Origin: Geitlerinema sp. S16
GTDB taxonomy: Bacteria > Cyanobacteriota > Cyanobacteriia > Cyanobacteriales > Geitlerinemataceae
Assembly: GCA_011390275.1 (NCBI GenBank)
Contig: JAABST010000005.1
Span: 81,740-145,739, forward strand
Length of the DNA stretch: 64,000 nt
Direction: 5' to 3'
Part shown: positions 1-8,657 of the stretch, one piece after another
How the letters are laid out: each line of letters opens with the position of its first letter
Numbering within the stretch: position 1 is the stretch's first letter
Notes under the pieces: model-generated
Told to the model about the DNA's origin: nothing
Databases searched by the model: none
The model's input: only the letters and a program-made list of their open reading frames with translations
Position numbers and translations under genes: made by a program

Positions 1-3000
1 GTTTTCCTCTAGGTCTAACTCCTCTTCCTCGCTGTTGGCTGCGTTTGCCGCAATCCCATCAGCCTCGACGGTGGAGACTTCATCCCATTCGGGGCTGTCG
101 GTGTCATTAAGGGTGTCATTAAGATCGATGCGATCGATGTCAGCCTCGCTTACATTGGCATCGGCATTGACGGGTTCAGCTTGAGTGGTGGATAGAGCTT
201 CGGGTGAGGCGTCATCATCCGGGAAAGTTGCGGCGGTTTCGCTCCAGGGATCGGCGATGGTCTCGAAGGTTGCGGTGGTGTTTTCCGTGATGGAGTCGGT
301 GTCCGCCATCATGACTTGCTCAGCGATCGCGTCAAGCTCATCAAACTCGTCAGGCTCGTCAGGCTCAAGATTTTTAACGTCTTCGATTTCCTGCGCGGTT
401 AGATCGAGTTCGTCTGACTCAGTGTGGGCGACGCTGGGTGTCGTGAACCGGGGTCGTAAAGAAGACCACTTTGTTCGTGAAGACTCCAGTGCAGGAAAAG
501 CAAGACTTTGTTCGTCAAAAGCTTCGGTATTTTCGGTGTCTAGATCTTCGGTGTCTGGGCTTTCGGTGTCTAGGTTCTCGACAATAAGGTCTGTTTCAGA
601 GTCCTCCGCGATCACTTGAGCCGCGATCGCTTCAAAGTCCATGAACCCGAATAGTTCAGCGTCAGGACTCGCATTAACATCGTCGTCTGGTTCATCGAGC
701 GGGGCAAATTCTGAGAGGACGCGATCGAGGGGATCGTCATCGTTATCAACGTCGCCAATCTCGTCAACGTCGTCATCTTCCGTGATGTGAGCGATGATTT
801 CGATATCGTCAGGAGCCTGCAACGCCTCGATCATGGTTGGCATCATCGACGGATCGGTGACATCCTCATCGTCGCTGGGCAGATCAAAAAAGGCGGCAAG
901 ACCGGATTCAATTTCGGTGGGGCGAATGTATACGTTGTGATCGGACGTAGCGTTTCGCTGACTGAGGTCGCGAGCAATTTCTTCGATGGTTCGCGGTGTC
1001 TCGGCAGGCAAGCCGGGAATGAGAGGCGTTGCACGTTCGAGATCCATCGTGTCGGTATCGCCTAGGTCAAATGGCTCGAAGTCGATCGGATCACCGAGCA
1101 AGTCATCGTTTTCTTCATCTATATGGTTTATCTCATCGACTTCGTCTGCTTCATCTGCGGCAAATGAATACAGATCCGGGTTCACCTCAGACGATGCCGG
1201 TGGATCGATTTTGTCAATCTCCTCGTTGGCGTCCTCGTCGTCATCAAACCAGCGACTATCGAGACCCGTTTGCATCTCTTCGGGAATCGCATTCCAGCGG
1301 AGGGGGACATCGCTCTCGTTTGGCTCGGCGTCGTTTATCACGTCATCGAGCATGATTTCGCCGTCGGTGCCGCGTACATCATATATACCCGGGTTCTCGC
1401 TTTCCTCGGATGCGTCCTCAAGGAGCCAACTGTCCTGTTCGTTCGGTGATTCCGATGCCTCTGGGCTTGATGCCTCTGGGCTTGATTCCTCTGGGCTTGA
1501 TTCCTCTTCGCCCGCTTCCTCTTCGCCCGCTTCTTCTTCAAAGGCTGTGATGAGATCCTCGCCGAAATCTTCATGACGATCGATAACGTCCGTATTCTCT
1601 AGAGATTCTGGAGATTCTAGAAGAGAAAGCTCGGTTTCCGTATTGTCAGGATTTTCAGGTGGCTCGTCGGCGGTCAGTGCGTCGAGAGCTGCATCGGTAA
1701 CGGTATTGGCAATACTGGCGATCGCCCCGAGGCTGGCTGCGGCGATCGCGATGCCGCCGATCGCTTCACCGGAGACGGTTTCGTCTGCTTCAGCACTGGT
1801 GTCGTCGGACAGGGTTTCATCGGCGAGGCGATCGTCGTCGGCTGGCTCAATCGTGCTGATTGCTTCGGCGTCGTTAGCCTCGGCGTCGTCAGCCTCGGCG
1901 TCGTCGGTTTCGCTTTCATCGGTCTCGACGATCGAATCGATGCTCAAAACATCATCGGAAACTTCATCACCCGTAGCGGCTTCAGATACTTCCACATCGT
2001 CCGCTTGTTCGTCCACTTGACGATCTATATTGTCAAAATCGGTACGGTCAAGATCCGTATCGTCGATCGCAGCTTCAGCATCGTCCGCCACGGCATCCAT
2101 TTCGCTAGCCAGATGATCCGCGCCCTCGCTCTCATCCAACACGTCCATAGCTTCCACGGTATCTGAGATCTCGGCGATCGAATCAGCCGCCACCGAATCA
2201 TCCATCACCGAATCAGCCGCCACGGTTTCCGGTTCAAGCGGCACGATGAATTCTCCGAACGGTAGCTCCTCGTTTTGTATGTCGTCGTCTTGGGGCGTTT
2301 CGAGTAAAGCGGTCAGATCGGTTAGCGCTGTAATCCGCTCAGGCGGTGGCACGATCGCGCGGGTGGCCGTCGTCGAAGTGGTGGAGGCGACGCCAAAGGA
2401 GGCGGCAGCACGATCGCGCATGTCCATCGCCGTATCCGCCGGATCGGATAAATCGACAACCTCGCCGTCATCATCATCCATGACCGCCGGATCGATCGTG
2501 GCTTCGATTTCGTCGGCATCGCGAGCCGTCGTCGCGACACCGCTCGGCAACACATTTGCAGCCCGATCCACCAATGCCTGCACGATCGCATCACCCTGCT
2601 GACTCAGGCGATGCATTTTCTCAACGCTGGTCGCGAGAGAATCTTCGTAGCTGCGAATATTCGACAGCACAGCGTTAAAGCTCGTTTGTAGCTTGCCGTC
2701 GAGTTCGAGCAGCAGCCGATCAGAATCGGCCTGAAGGCGCTGCACTTGCTCGAAACGTTGGGCGGGATGGAGTACCGGCGAGCTGGTCGCGCCGCTATCT
2801 GGCAGGCGGTTGGTACTGAAATAGGCGCTGAAGTAGTTAACAAGGCGTGTTTCGAGGGTTTGCAGCATCCCGCCAAGCTGCTGAGTGATCGCATGTTGGA
2901 GGCGATCTTGAAGCGTACTCACAAAGGTCGCGATCGTGCGCTCTTGGTTGCTTTGCTGCTGAAGGAGGCTGTTTTGATACTGCGCTTGGGTTTGTAGGTG

Positions 3001-3621
3001 CTGGATTTCGCTGGCAAGGCGATCGCGTTCCTGGCGCAGGGTGTCGAGATCGTGGCGTAGGGGTTGTAGCAGGCTTGAATGCAACACCATAATGTCGCGT
3101 GCAAGGCCAGATTCAGAGCTGTCGCTACCCGTTCCCGGAGTTGAGGTGGGGGAATTGCTCGGGGAATTGCTCGGGGAACTGCTCATAGCAGGGCTAGAAT
3201 CCGCCGACCCCGAAAACGGTGGATCGAGACTGAGGGCGCTACGCACAATATTTTCAAGCTCGATCGCGTCTAGATATCCGGGCATTTCCGTTGGGTCTGA
3301 GGACGGGTTTGGTTGGCTCATGGCAGTCTCACGCATGGGGGGCAACGATCTCAGCGGACTCAGTGGAATATCACGATGTTGTTCCGAGACGACGCGGCTC
3401 GTGCCTTGCAATGTATCGGGCAACGTATCGGGCGATGGGTTGGACTGCGTATCGGGCGATGGGTTGGACTGCGTATCGAGATAGCGCCGAATCTGTTGAA
3501 GCAACGCCAACTCCTGCGGGACAGCATCCGCCGGAGCGCCGTGTAACTGTTCGGTGGCGCGTCCGATGATCGTGTCAATTTCAGCAATGAGTGCTTGGAT
3601 GTTATCGGGGCGAGAAGTCAC
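1..3621 (-). CDS. Large acidic coiled-coil protein, 3' end outside window
   Basis: One frame stays open on the minus strand from a GTG at 3621 to the window edge, giving at least 1207 residues. The GTG follows an AGAGGAA ribosome-binding site, and an in-frame stop lies about 40 bases upstream. Residues 1-50 look globular. Residues about 55-150 are Ser/Pro-rich with short tandem repeats. Residues about 165-330 are a Gln/Leu/Arg-rich coiled coil. From about 370 onward the chain is dominated by Asp, Glu, Ser and Ala, with one Ala/Gly/Ile hydrophobic stretch near 615-645 that could be a membrane or membrane-associated segment. I recognise no catalytic domain. Low complexity makes the other frames look open too, and those are shadows. 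A cytoskeletal, scaffold or polar-organiser role is only a guess from composition. Confidence 0.8.
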   Translation of the reverse strand, partial: MTSRPDNIQALIAEIDTIIGRATEQLHGAPADAVPQELALLQQIRRYLDTQSNPSPDTQSNPSPDTLPDTLQGTSRVVSEQHRDIPLSPLRSLPPMRETAMSQPNPSSDPTEMPGYLDAIELENIVRSALSLDPPFSGSADSSPAMSSSPSNSPSNSPTSTPGTGSDSSESGLARDIMVLHSSLLQPLRHDLDTLRQERDRLASEIQHLQTQAQYQNSLLQQQSNQERTIATFVSTLQDRLQHAITQQLGGMLQTLETRLVNYFSAYFSTNRLPDSGATSSPVLHPAQRFEQVQRLQADSDRLLLELDGKLQTSFNAVLSNIRSYEDSLATSVEKMHRLSQQGDAIVQALVDRAANVLPSGVATTARDADEIEATIDPAVMDDDDGEVVDLSDPADTAMDMRDRAAASFGVASTTSTTATRAIVPPPERITALTDLTALLETPQDDDIQNEELPFGEFIVPLEPETVAADSVMDDSVAADSIAEISDTVEAMDVLDESEGADHLASEMDAVADDAEAAIDDTDLDRTDFDNIDRQVDEQADDVEVSEAATGDEVSDDVLSIDSIVETDESETDDAEADDAEANDAEAISTIEPADDDRLADETLSDDTSAEADETVSGEAIGGIAIAAASLGAIASIANTVTDAALDALTADEPPENPDNTETELSLLESPESLENTDVIDRHEDFGEDLITAFEEEAGEEEAGEEESSPEESSPEASSPEASESPNEQDSWLLEDASEESENPGIYDVRGTDGEIMLDDVINDAEPNESDVPLRWNAIPEEMQTGLDSRWFDDDEDANEEIDKIDPPASSEVNPDLYSFAADEADEVDEINHIDEENDDLLGDPIDFEPFDLGDTDTMDLERATPLIPGLPAETPRTIEEIARDLSQRNATSDHNVYIRPTEIESGLAAFFDLPSDDEDVTDPSMMPTMIEALQAPDDIEIIAHITEDDDVDEIGDVDNDDDPLDRVLSEFAPLDEPDDDVNASPDAELFGFMDFEAIAAQVIAEDSETDLIVENLDTESPDTEDLDTENTEAFDEQSLAFPALESSRTKWSSLRPRFTTPSVAHTESDELDLTAQEIEDVKNLEPDEPDEFDELDAIAEQVMMADTDSITENTTATFETIADPWSETAATFPDDDASPEALSTTQAEPVNADANVSEADIDRIDLNDTLNDTDSPEWDEVSTVEADGIAANAANSEEEELDLEEN

Positions 3622-4515
3622 GAGCGTTCCTCTTCGGCGAACTGTCAGCGGATTGAGTTTTCAGCAAGGCGATCGATCTAGATCATCTAATCGAAGAGAT
3701 GCGGCGGTCTCTCAGTGGATCGATTAGTCGATTTCAGCGGTATTTAGAATTTAGACTGTGTTCAAGGGGCGAAAAGATTGGGGAGATTCCCATTACGATC
3801 GTGATCGGATGCGATCGCAGTTTAGCCATGTGCAACAGAGAGTCCTTCGCTTCCGATGCCAGACCCTATCTCGATCAAAAATGCCCCTCGATCTACCATG
3901 CCATAAACGCTCAGGTTTAAGACGTTAAAATCCAGCGAAAAACGATCACTTTCAAAGCTCTCGATCTCCTAAAGCAAACGTTCCCCAACACAATCAGACA
4001 ACAGATGTATCTTGATTGAGCTGAAACCTAAAGATAAATTGCAAAAATTCACAGGAATTCGCAATCAATTCGGCCTGATTCAAGATCGAGGCCGTTTGAG
4101 GTGTAACAAGAAAGTAAAATGCACGGGTAGGACTTCATTTCAGGGTCAACGCATACTCGGCAGACCCTCACCCTAAATCCCTCTCTCAGGCCGGGGGAGG
4201 GACTTTGATCCTTAAAATCTTGCTCCCCTTCTCCCATTTTGGGAGAAGGGGATGGGGAATGAGGGCATTCATTGGGAGTATGCGTTTGCCCTGGACTTCA
4301 TTTCGGGTGATGCAAATCCCATAGAGTTGATCGGCTACACTAATCATCTCGAATCTATATCACTCTGTAGAGATCGATACCTTTTTCGCCAAATTCTGAA
4401 GCCAGCACGGTGAACTCAGGCCGTAAGCGTTCTGCGCTTCCTATGATTTCAGGCCGTTAACATGCTTGCCCTGTGGGCAATTGGGCCACACTATCACGAG
4501 TCAAACTAGCGACCT
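3622..4515. other. Gene-free region upstream of the Crp/Fnr gene
   Basis: This 894-base region lies between the divergent coiled-coil gene and the Crp/Fnr gene. It carries the foldback repeat at 4142-4292. I see no convincing ORF with a ribosome-binding site. The short frames present lack codon bias. Promoters for both flanking genes must lie here, but I could not pick out clear -10/-35 pairs. Confidence 0.6.
4130..4304. repeat. Foldback repeat, family A copy 1, flanked by 12-bp direct repeats
   Basis: The core (4142-4292) contains the pieces CCCTAAATCCCTCTC, GGGACTTTGA, GCTCCCCTTCTCCC and TTGGGAGAAGGGG, all shared with a second copy at 60215-60366. The outer ends form an imperfect inverted repeat of 18 bases with 16 matches (4141-4158 against 4276-4293, around CGCATACTC/GAGTATGCG). 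The 12-mer GGACTTCATTTC occurs directly on both sides, at 4130-4141 and 4293-4304, as a target-site duplication would. No protein is encoded. Confidence 0.75.
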
Positions 4516-5223
4516 ATGGACGATCGACACAACCCACGCGGCGACAATCCAATCGAGGCTCTATTACGTGAGACCCCATTTTTTGAGGGTTTGCCAGATG
4601 CTGCGATCGAAAGTGCGCTCTCCCACGTGGTTGCCAGAACTCATCCGCCAAACCAAGTGATCTTGCTTGAGAATGACTGGGGAAGTTCGGTGTATTTTAT
4701 CCTGGAAGGCTGGGCTAAAATTCGTACCTATAACCTCGACGGCAAAGAAATCACCCTCAATATTTTGGGAACCGGTGAAGTGTTTGGCGAGATGGCCGCA
4801 CTCGATGAAGTACCGCGATCGACCGACGTGATCACCCTCGCGCCGACCACGATCGGCAATATGCCCGCCCAAGATTTTGTCAAACTCGTCAAAACGGAGC
4901 CGCTCGCCGGGATTCGTCTGGCGCAACTCATGGGGCGTCGTCTGCGTCAGGTGAACCGTCGTCTACGGCTGCGCGAGTCGGACAGTACGTCGCGGGTCGC
5001 GGATATCTTGCTGTTTTTAGCGGAAGGCCAAGGCAAACAAGGCACGAGTGGCGGGATGCGTATTCCCAATTTGCCCCACCGTGAGCTGAGTAGTCTCAGC
5101 GGTTTAGCGCGGGAGACCGTGACGCGCGTCCTCAGCAAGCTGGAAAAGAAGGGCTTGATCGAGCGTGAGCGCGATACGCTGCTGATTCCCGATGTCTATA
5201 GCCTGGAACGAATGCTCAACTAG
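4516..5223 (+). CDS. Crp/Fnr family transcriptional regulator
   Basis: This 235-residue cytoplasmic DNA-binding regulator has the usual family length. Residues about 15-135 form a cyclic-nucleotide-binding fold; GEVFGEMAALDEVPRSTDV resembles the phosphate-binding cassette of CRP proteins, although FGE and PRST alone do not prove cAMP binding. Residues about 150-225 form the HTH_Crp winged helix, with the recognition region LSSLSGLARETVTRVLSKLE. There is no Cys cluster of the FNR type, so an oxygen-sensing Fe-S centre is unlikely. The gene leads a same-strand run with the DUF2232 and CobT-like genes (37-base gap to the first). Target genes cannot be read from the sequence. Confidence 0.92.
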   Translation: MDDRHNPRGDNPIEALLRETPFFEGLPDAAIESALSHVVARTHPPNQVILLENDWGSSVYFILEGWAKIRTYNLDGKEITLNILGTGEVFGEMAALDEVPRSTDVITLAPTTIGNMPAQDFVKLVKTEPLAGIRLAQLMGRRLRQVNRRLRLRESDSTSRVADILLFLAEGQGKQGTSGGMRIPNLPHRELSSLSGLARETVTRVLSKLEKKGLIERERDTLLIPDVYSLERMLN

Positions 5224-5259
5224 TGAAGGGCGATCGCGACTGAACTCAACCAAATTAAG

Positions 5260-6042
5260 ATGACCCTGCCTGATTCCCCACGCCGATCGATCGCAACACG
5301 TCGATCGTCCGCGCTTGCCTTAGTTGAGACGGCCTTTCTAGCGAGTACCGGCAGCCTCATTTGGCTGATCGATTACTACTTTCCGCTCGGTCCCATCCTG
5401 CGGCTGTTTTTCCCGATCCCGATCGCCCTGGTGTACCTCCGCTGGAATAAGCGAGAGGCACTGATGGCGACAGCGGTTTCGGGACTATTGCTGTCGGTGC
5501 TGATGGGACCAGCGCGAAGTGTTTTATTCCTGATGCCCTATGGCTTTCAGGGTCTACTACTCGGATGGCTCTGGACGCAGCGGGCGAAGTGGTGGCTTTC
5601 GATCGCGATGGCCACAATTCTCGGCACGTTTGGCATCTTTTTTAAAATTTGGCTGTTATCGGTCTTTCTCAACCAAGATTTGTGGGTGTATTTCACCAGT
5701 CAGGTGACCGAACTGATCAACTGGGCGCTGGAAAAATTGGGGATGTTCGTGCAGCCCAGTCTTGAACTGGTGCAGTGGTCGGCGACGGCGATGATTGTGG
5801 TGAATAATGCGGTGTACATTTTGGTTGTGCATCTGGTGGCACTGCTGCTGTTCGATCGGCTGGGTAATCCGATTCCGCGCCCGCCTCAGTGGATTCAGGT
5901 TTTGCTGGATGTGGAATACGACGAAGAACCAAGCTCAGACCCTGCGACCAAAGCAAGCAAGGCAGCGAATATGGTCAATGACGAACGCGACGATCGGCAA
6001 AAGCAGGAGAGTGATGATAAAAGTGATGAGTTTGATTTTTAG
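5260..6042 (+). CDS. DUF2232 family integral membrane protein
   Basis: This 260-residue protein has about six hydrophobic segments between residues 20 and 205 and a highly charged cytoplasmic tail from about 215 to the end, rich in Asp, Lys and Ser. The N-terminal part (LVETAFLASTGSLIWLIDYY, then FPIPIALVYLRW) matches the DUF2232/YybS membrane family, which resembles small-molecule or vitamin uptake (S-component-like) proteins in topology. The gene lies 36 bases after the Crp/Fnr gene and 80 bases before the CobT-like gene, so co-transcription is plausible. Its substrate is unknown; proximity to a corrinoid-pathway gene is only a hint. Confidence 0.82.
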   Translation: MTLPDSPRRSIATRRSSALALVETAFLASTGSLIWLIDYYFPLGPILRLFFPIPIALVYLRWNKREALMATAVSGLLLSVLMGPARSVLFLMPYGFQGLLLGWLWTQRAKWWLSIAMATILGTFGIFFKIWLLSVFLNQDLWVYFTSQVTELINWALEKLGMFVQPSLELVQWSATAMIVVNNAVYILVVHLVALLLFDRLGNPIPRPPQWIQVLLDVEYDEEPSSDPATKASKAANMVNDERDDRQKQESDDKSDEFDF

Positions 6043-6122
6043 GGATTTGGGTTGGTATCAAATAGCAACATCAGTGGGTCAGTAGAGGTGTTTGGCGGTA
6101 TTCGCAATCGGGTGAATTTAGC

Positions 6123-7262
6123 GTGGTTTCAGTGTTGGGAGAATCGTCGATCGCGATCTGCAACGAACCGACGATCGTCCATGCCTGGTGCGATCGCGTG
6201 CGTGGAACTGCGCCCCGATTCGTCTGTGTCGCGGGGTTTACGGCAACGGCGGCGATCGATCAGATTTCCGCTGCGGGTCTGACGCCCCACGATCGGCTAT
6301 TCACCGCCAATGCAGACCTCGATTTTCTCGTCAGTGGCGACACGCGCGATCCCCTTTACCCCCTGCCTCCCCTCGTCGCCGGTGCATCTCCGGTGCTAAT
6401 TTCCCGCGCGATCGCCACCGAACTCGGCTGGCCAATCCACGCGATCAATGCCGGACTGCCCTACGCCCTCAGCCAACCGGCGATCGACCTACAGAGTCCC
6501 CCAGCGCGATGCGTGTCGAGTGGCCGCAGCCTCGATCGCGCCGTCGTCGAACGGTTATTTGAGCGCGGTTTGGAGCTGGGGCGGGCGTGGAGTGAGTCGG
6601 GTGAGGCAGCGCATTGGCTGGCGATCGGGGAATGTGTCGTGGGGGGAACGACGACGGCGCTCGGGGTATTGACGGCGATCGGGATTGAGGCCAGCGGGTT
6701 GATGAGTAGCAGTTTGGTGCAGTGCGATCGCGGCTTGAAGGATCGGGTCGTGCGATCGGGGCTAGAGGCGTTGGCGCGGCGGGGTTGCGGGTTACCGCTG
6801 GAGCCGATCGCGGCGATCGCGGCGGTGGGCGATCCGATGCAGCCGGTGGCAGCCGGTATGGTGCTGGGTGCGATCGAAGCCGATGTGCCGGTGCTGCTGG
6901 CCGGGGGGACGCAAATGTTAGCGGTGTGGGAGTTGGCGCGACGGTTCGCGCGGGTGGGTGGATTTACGTGGCGAGCCGATCGGGTCGTGGTGGGAACGAC
7001 GCGCTGGGTGATTGAAGATGCGGCAGCCGGGGCGGTGAAGCTAGCGCGATCGCTGGGTGCGCCGCTGTTGGCGTCGCGGCTGGATTTATCGGGGTCGCGT
7101 CATGGGACGTTGCGGGTGTATGAGCAGGGCTATGTGAAAGAGGGCGTCGGGGCGGGCGGTGCGGCGATCGGGGCGGCATTGCATCGGGGCTGGGATTCGG
7201 CGCGGATGGTACGCGCGATCGATCTATTAGCCGATCAGTTAGCCAATCCGTGGGATTTATAG
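6123..7262 (+). CDS. cobT: CobT-like nicotinate mononucleotide-dependent phosphoribosyltransferase (TIGR00303 family)
   Basis: The 379-residue protein resembles the cyanobacterial/archaeal TIGR00303 group, which is related to CobT, the enzyme that activates the lower-ligand base of corrinoids with nicotinate mononucleotide. Visible family features are the segment IGECVVGGTTTALGVL, a Gly-rich VLLAGGTQMLAVW motif and the C-terminal VKEGVGAGGAAIGAALHRG. Translation probably starts at GTG 6123; a second GTG nine bases downstream is possible. The only other corrinoid gene in the window is cobS (59315-60094). The coding sequence is unusually rich in CGATCG. The end overlaps the convergent EAL gene by 6 bases. 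The exact base substrate is not predictable here. Confidence 0.8.
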   Translation: MVSVLGESSIAICNEPTIVHAWCDRVRGTAPRFVCVAGFTATAAIDQISAAGLTPHDRLFTANADLDFLVSGDTRDPLYPLPPLVAGASPVLISRAIATELGWPIHAINAGLPYALSQPAIDLQSPPARCVSSGRSLDRAVVERLFERGLELGRAWSESGEAAHWLAIGECVVGGTTTALGVLTAIGIEASGLMSSSLVQCDRGLKDRVVRSGLEALARRGCGLPLEPIAAIAAVGDPMQPVAAGMVLGAIEADVPVLLAGGTQMLAVWELARRFARVGGFTWRADRVVVGTTRWVIEDAAAGAVKLARSLGAPLLASRLDLSGSRHGTLRVYEQGYVKEGVGAGGAAIGAALHRGWDSARMVRAIDLLADQLANPWDL

Positions 7263-8507
7263 GTCGAGAAATAACCGTGTGATTTCCCCAGCTTCGATCG
7301 GCCTGCTATACAAATAGCCCTGGGCTTCATGACAATGTTTCGATCGTAGAAATTCAGCCTGTTGATTTGTTTCCACTCCCTCAGCAATGATGCGTATATC
7401 GAGCGCCTGACCGAGTGCAAGAATGGCACTACAAATCGCCATGTCGTTTACATCTTCTGGAATATCTTTCACGAAAGCACGATCAATTTTCAGCTTGTCG
7501 ATCGGTAACTGTTTCAAATAGCTGAGAGATGAATAACCCGTGCCAAAATCATCCACTGAAATATGAATACCAATGTGTCGCAACTGTTCGAGCTGTTCAA
7601 TATTGCTCTCCGCGCGACCCATCAAGGTTCCCTCTGTGACTTCTAGCTCTAAATGTTGAGGCGATAAACCACTTGTTTCAAGTGCAGCTTGTACAACTCG
7701 AACAAAATCTGGATCTTGTAATTGTGCCGCTGAAATATTAACGGCCATACGGCCAATATTCACCCCATTATCGAGCCAGGATTTTGTCTGGACACAGGCT
7801 TTTTTCAAAACATAGATGCCGATTTCTTTGATTAAGCCACTTTGCTCGGCGATCGGAATAAACTTAACCGGTGAAATACTTCCCTTTTCGGGATGTTGCC
7901 ACCGCAGCAAGGCTTCGCAGCCAACCCAATTCAAAGACTGTAAATCAATTTGAGGTTGATACACCAATCTCAATTCATCACGATTAAGCGCCTCACGCAA
8001 GGCATTGGCTAACCACATATATTCAAAGGCAGCCGTCGTCATTTCCGCCGTATAAAACCGGTACGTGTTGCGGCCTTCCTCTTTGGCGCGATACATGGCG
8101 GTATCGGCATTGCGTAGCAAAACCGCCACATCCAAACCATTGTCTGGAAACAGGCTAACGCCGATACTGGCAGTGATGTGAACCGGGTAGGTTTCTCCGA
8201 TGAGTTTAAACGATGTTTCTAGCGCTTCCATCAAGCGAGCAATGGCAAAACTGACCTGTGAAACAGACTCAACATCAACCAAAATAGCAACAAACTCATC
8301 ACCACTAATTCGAGCCAAACTATCATTGGCGGGCAAAATCTGACGCCAACGTAAAGCCACTTGCTGCAAAATAGAGTCGCCGCTCGAATGCCCTAGACTA
8401 TCGTTGATGCGCTTGAAATGGTCGAGATCGATAAACACGATCGCCACTTTGGTACGCTGTCGGCTAGCGTGCTGAAGACTCTGCTCCAAGCGGATATGGA
8501 GCATCAA
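7257..8507 (-). CDS. GGDEF-EAL half of a split c-di-GMP protein
   Basis: This frame holds most of a GGDEF domain (residues about 1-150; the signature reads SGDEF at LARISGDEF) and a complete EAL domain (about 165-415). The EAL catalytic motifs are intact: CEALLRW, DDFGTGYSSL and LKIDRAFVKDI. EAL domains hydrolyse cyclic di-GMP; the Gly-to-Ser change leaves cyclase activity uncertain. The coding frame actually continues upstream through HHDTLTGLPNR and a coiled linker to the in-frame TAA at 8658-8660, so this is the 3' part of a gene that began at 9947. A restart at ATG 8507 or the adjoining TTG would lack the first helix of the GGDEF domain. Functional c-di-GMP turnover from this fragment alone is doubtful. 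Confidence 0.8.
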   Translation of the reverse strand: MMLHIRLEQSLQHASRQRTKVAIVFIDLDHFKRINDSLGHSSGDSILQQVALRWRQILPANDSLARISGDEFVAILVDVESVSQVSFAIARLMEALETSFKLIGETYPVHITASIGVSLFPDNGLDVAVLLRNADTAMYRAKEEGRNTYRFYTAEMTTAAFEYMWLANALREALNRDELRLVYQPQIDLQSLNWVGCEALLRWQHPEKGSISPVKFIPIAEQSGLIKEIGIYVLKKACVQTKSWLDNGVNIGRMAVNISAAQLQDPDFVRVVQAALETSGLSPQHLELEVTEGTLMGRAESNIEQLEQLRHIGIHISVDDFGTGYSSLSYLKQLPIDKLKIDRAFVKDIPEDVNDMAICSAILALGQALDIRIIAEGVETNQQAEFLRSKHCHEAQGYLYSRPIEAGEITRLFLDL

Positions 8508-8657
8508 CCGATTGGGTAAACCGGTTAGGGTGTCATGGTGCGCTAGATGGTAGAGATGATCCTCTGATTTTTGTAAGGCTAGCAGGCTTTTAGAAAGCTC
8601 TTCGGTACGTTCTTCGACTTGTTCTTCAAGATTTTCGCTGTAGCTCTTCAGGGCTTG

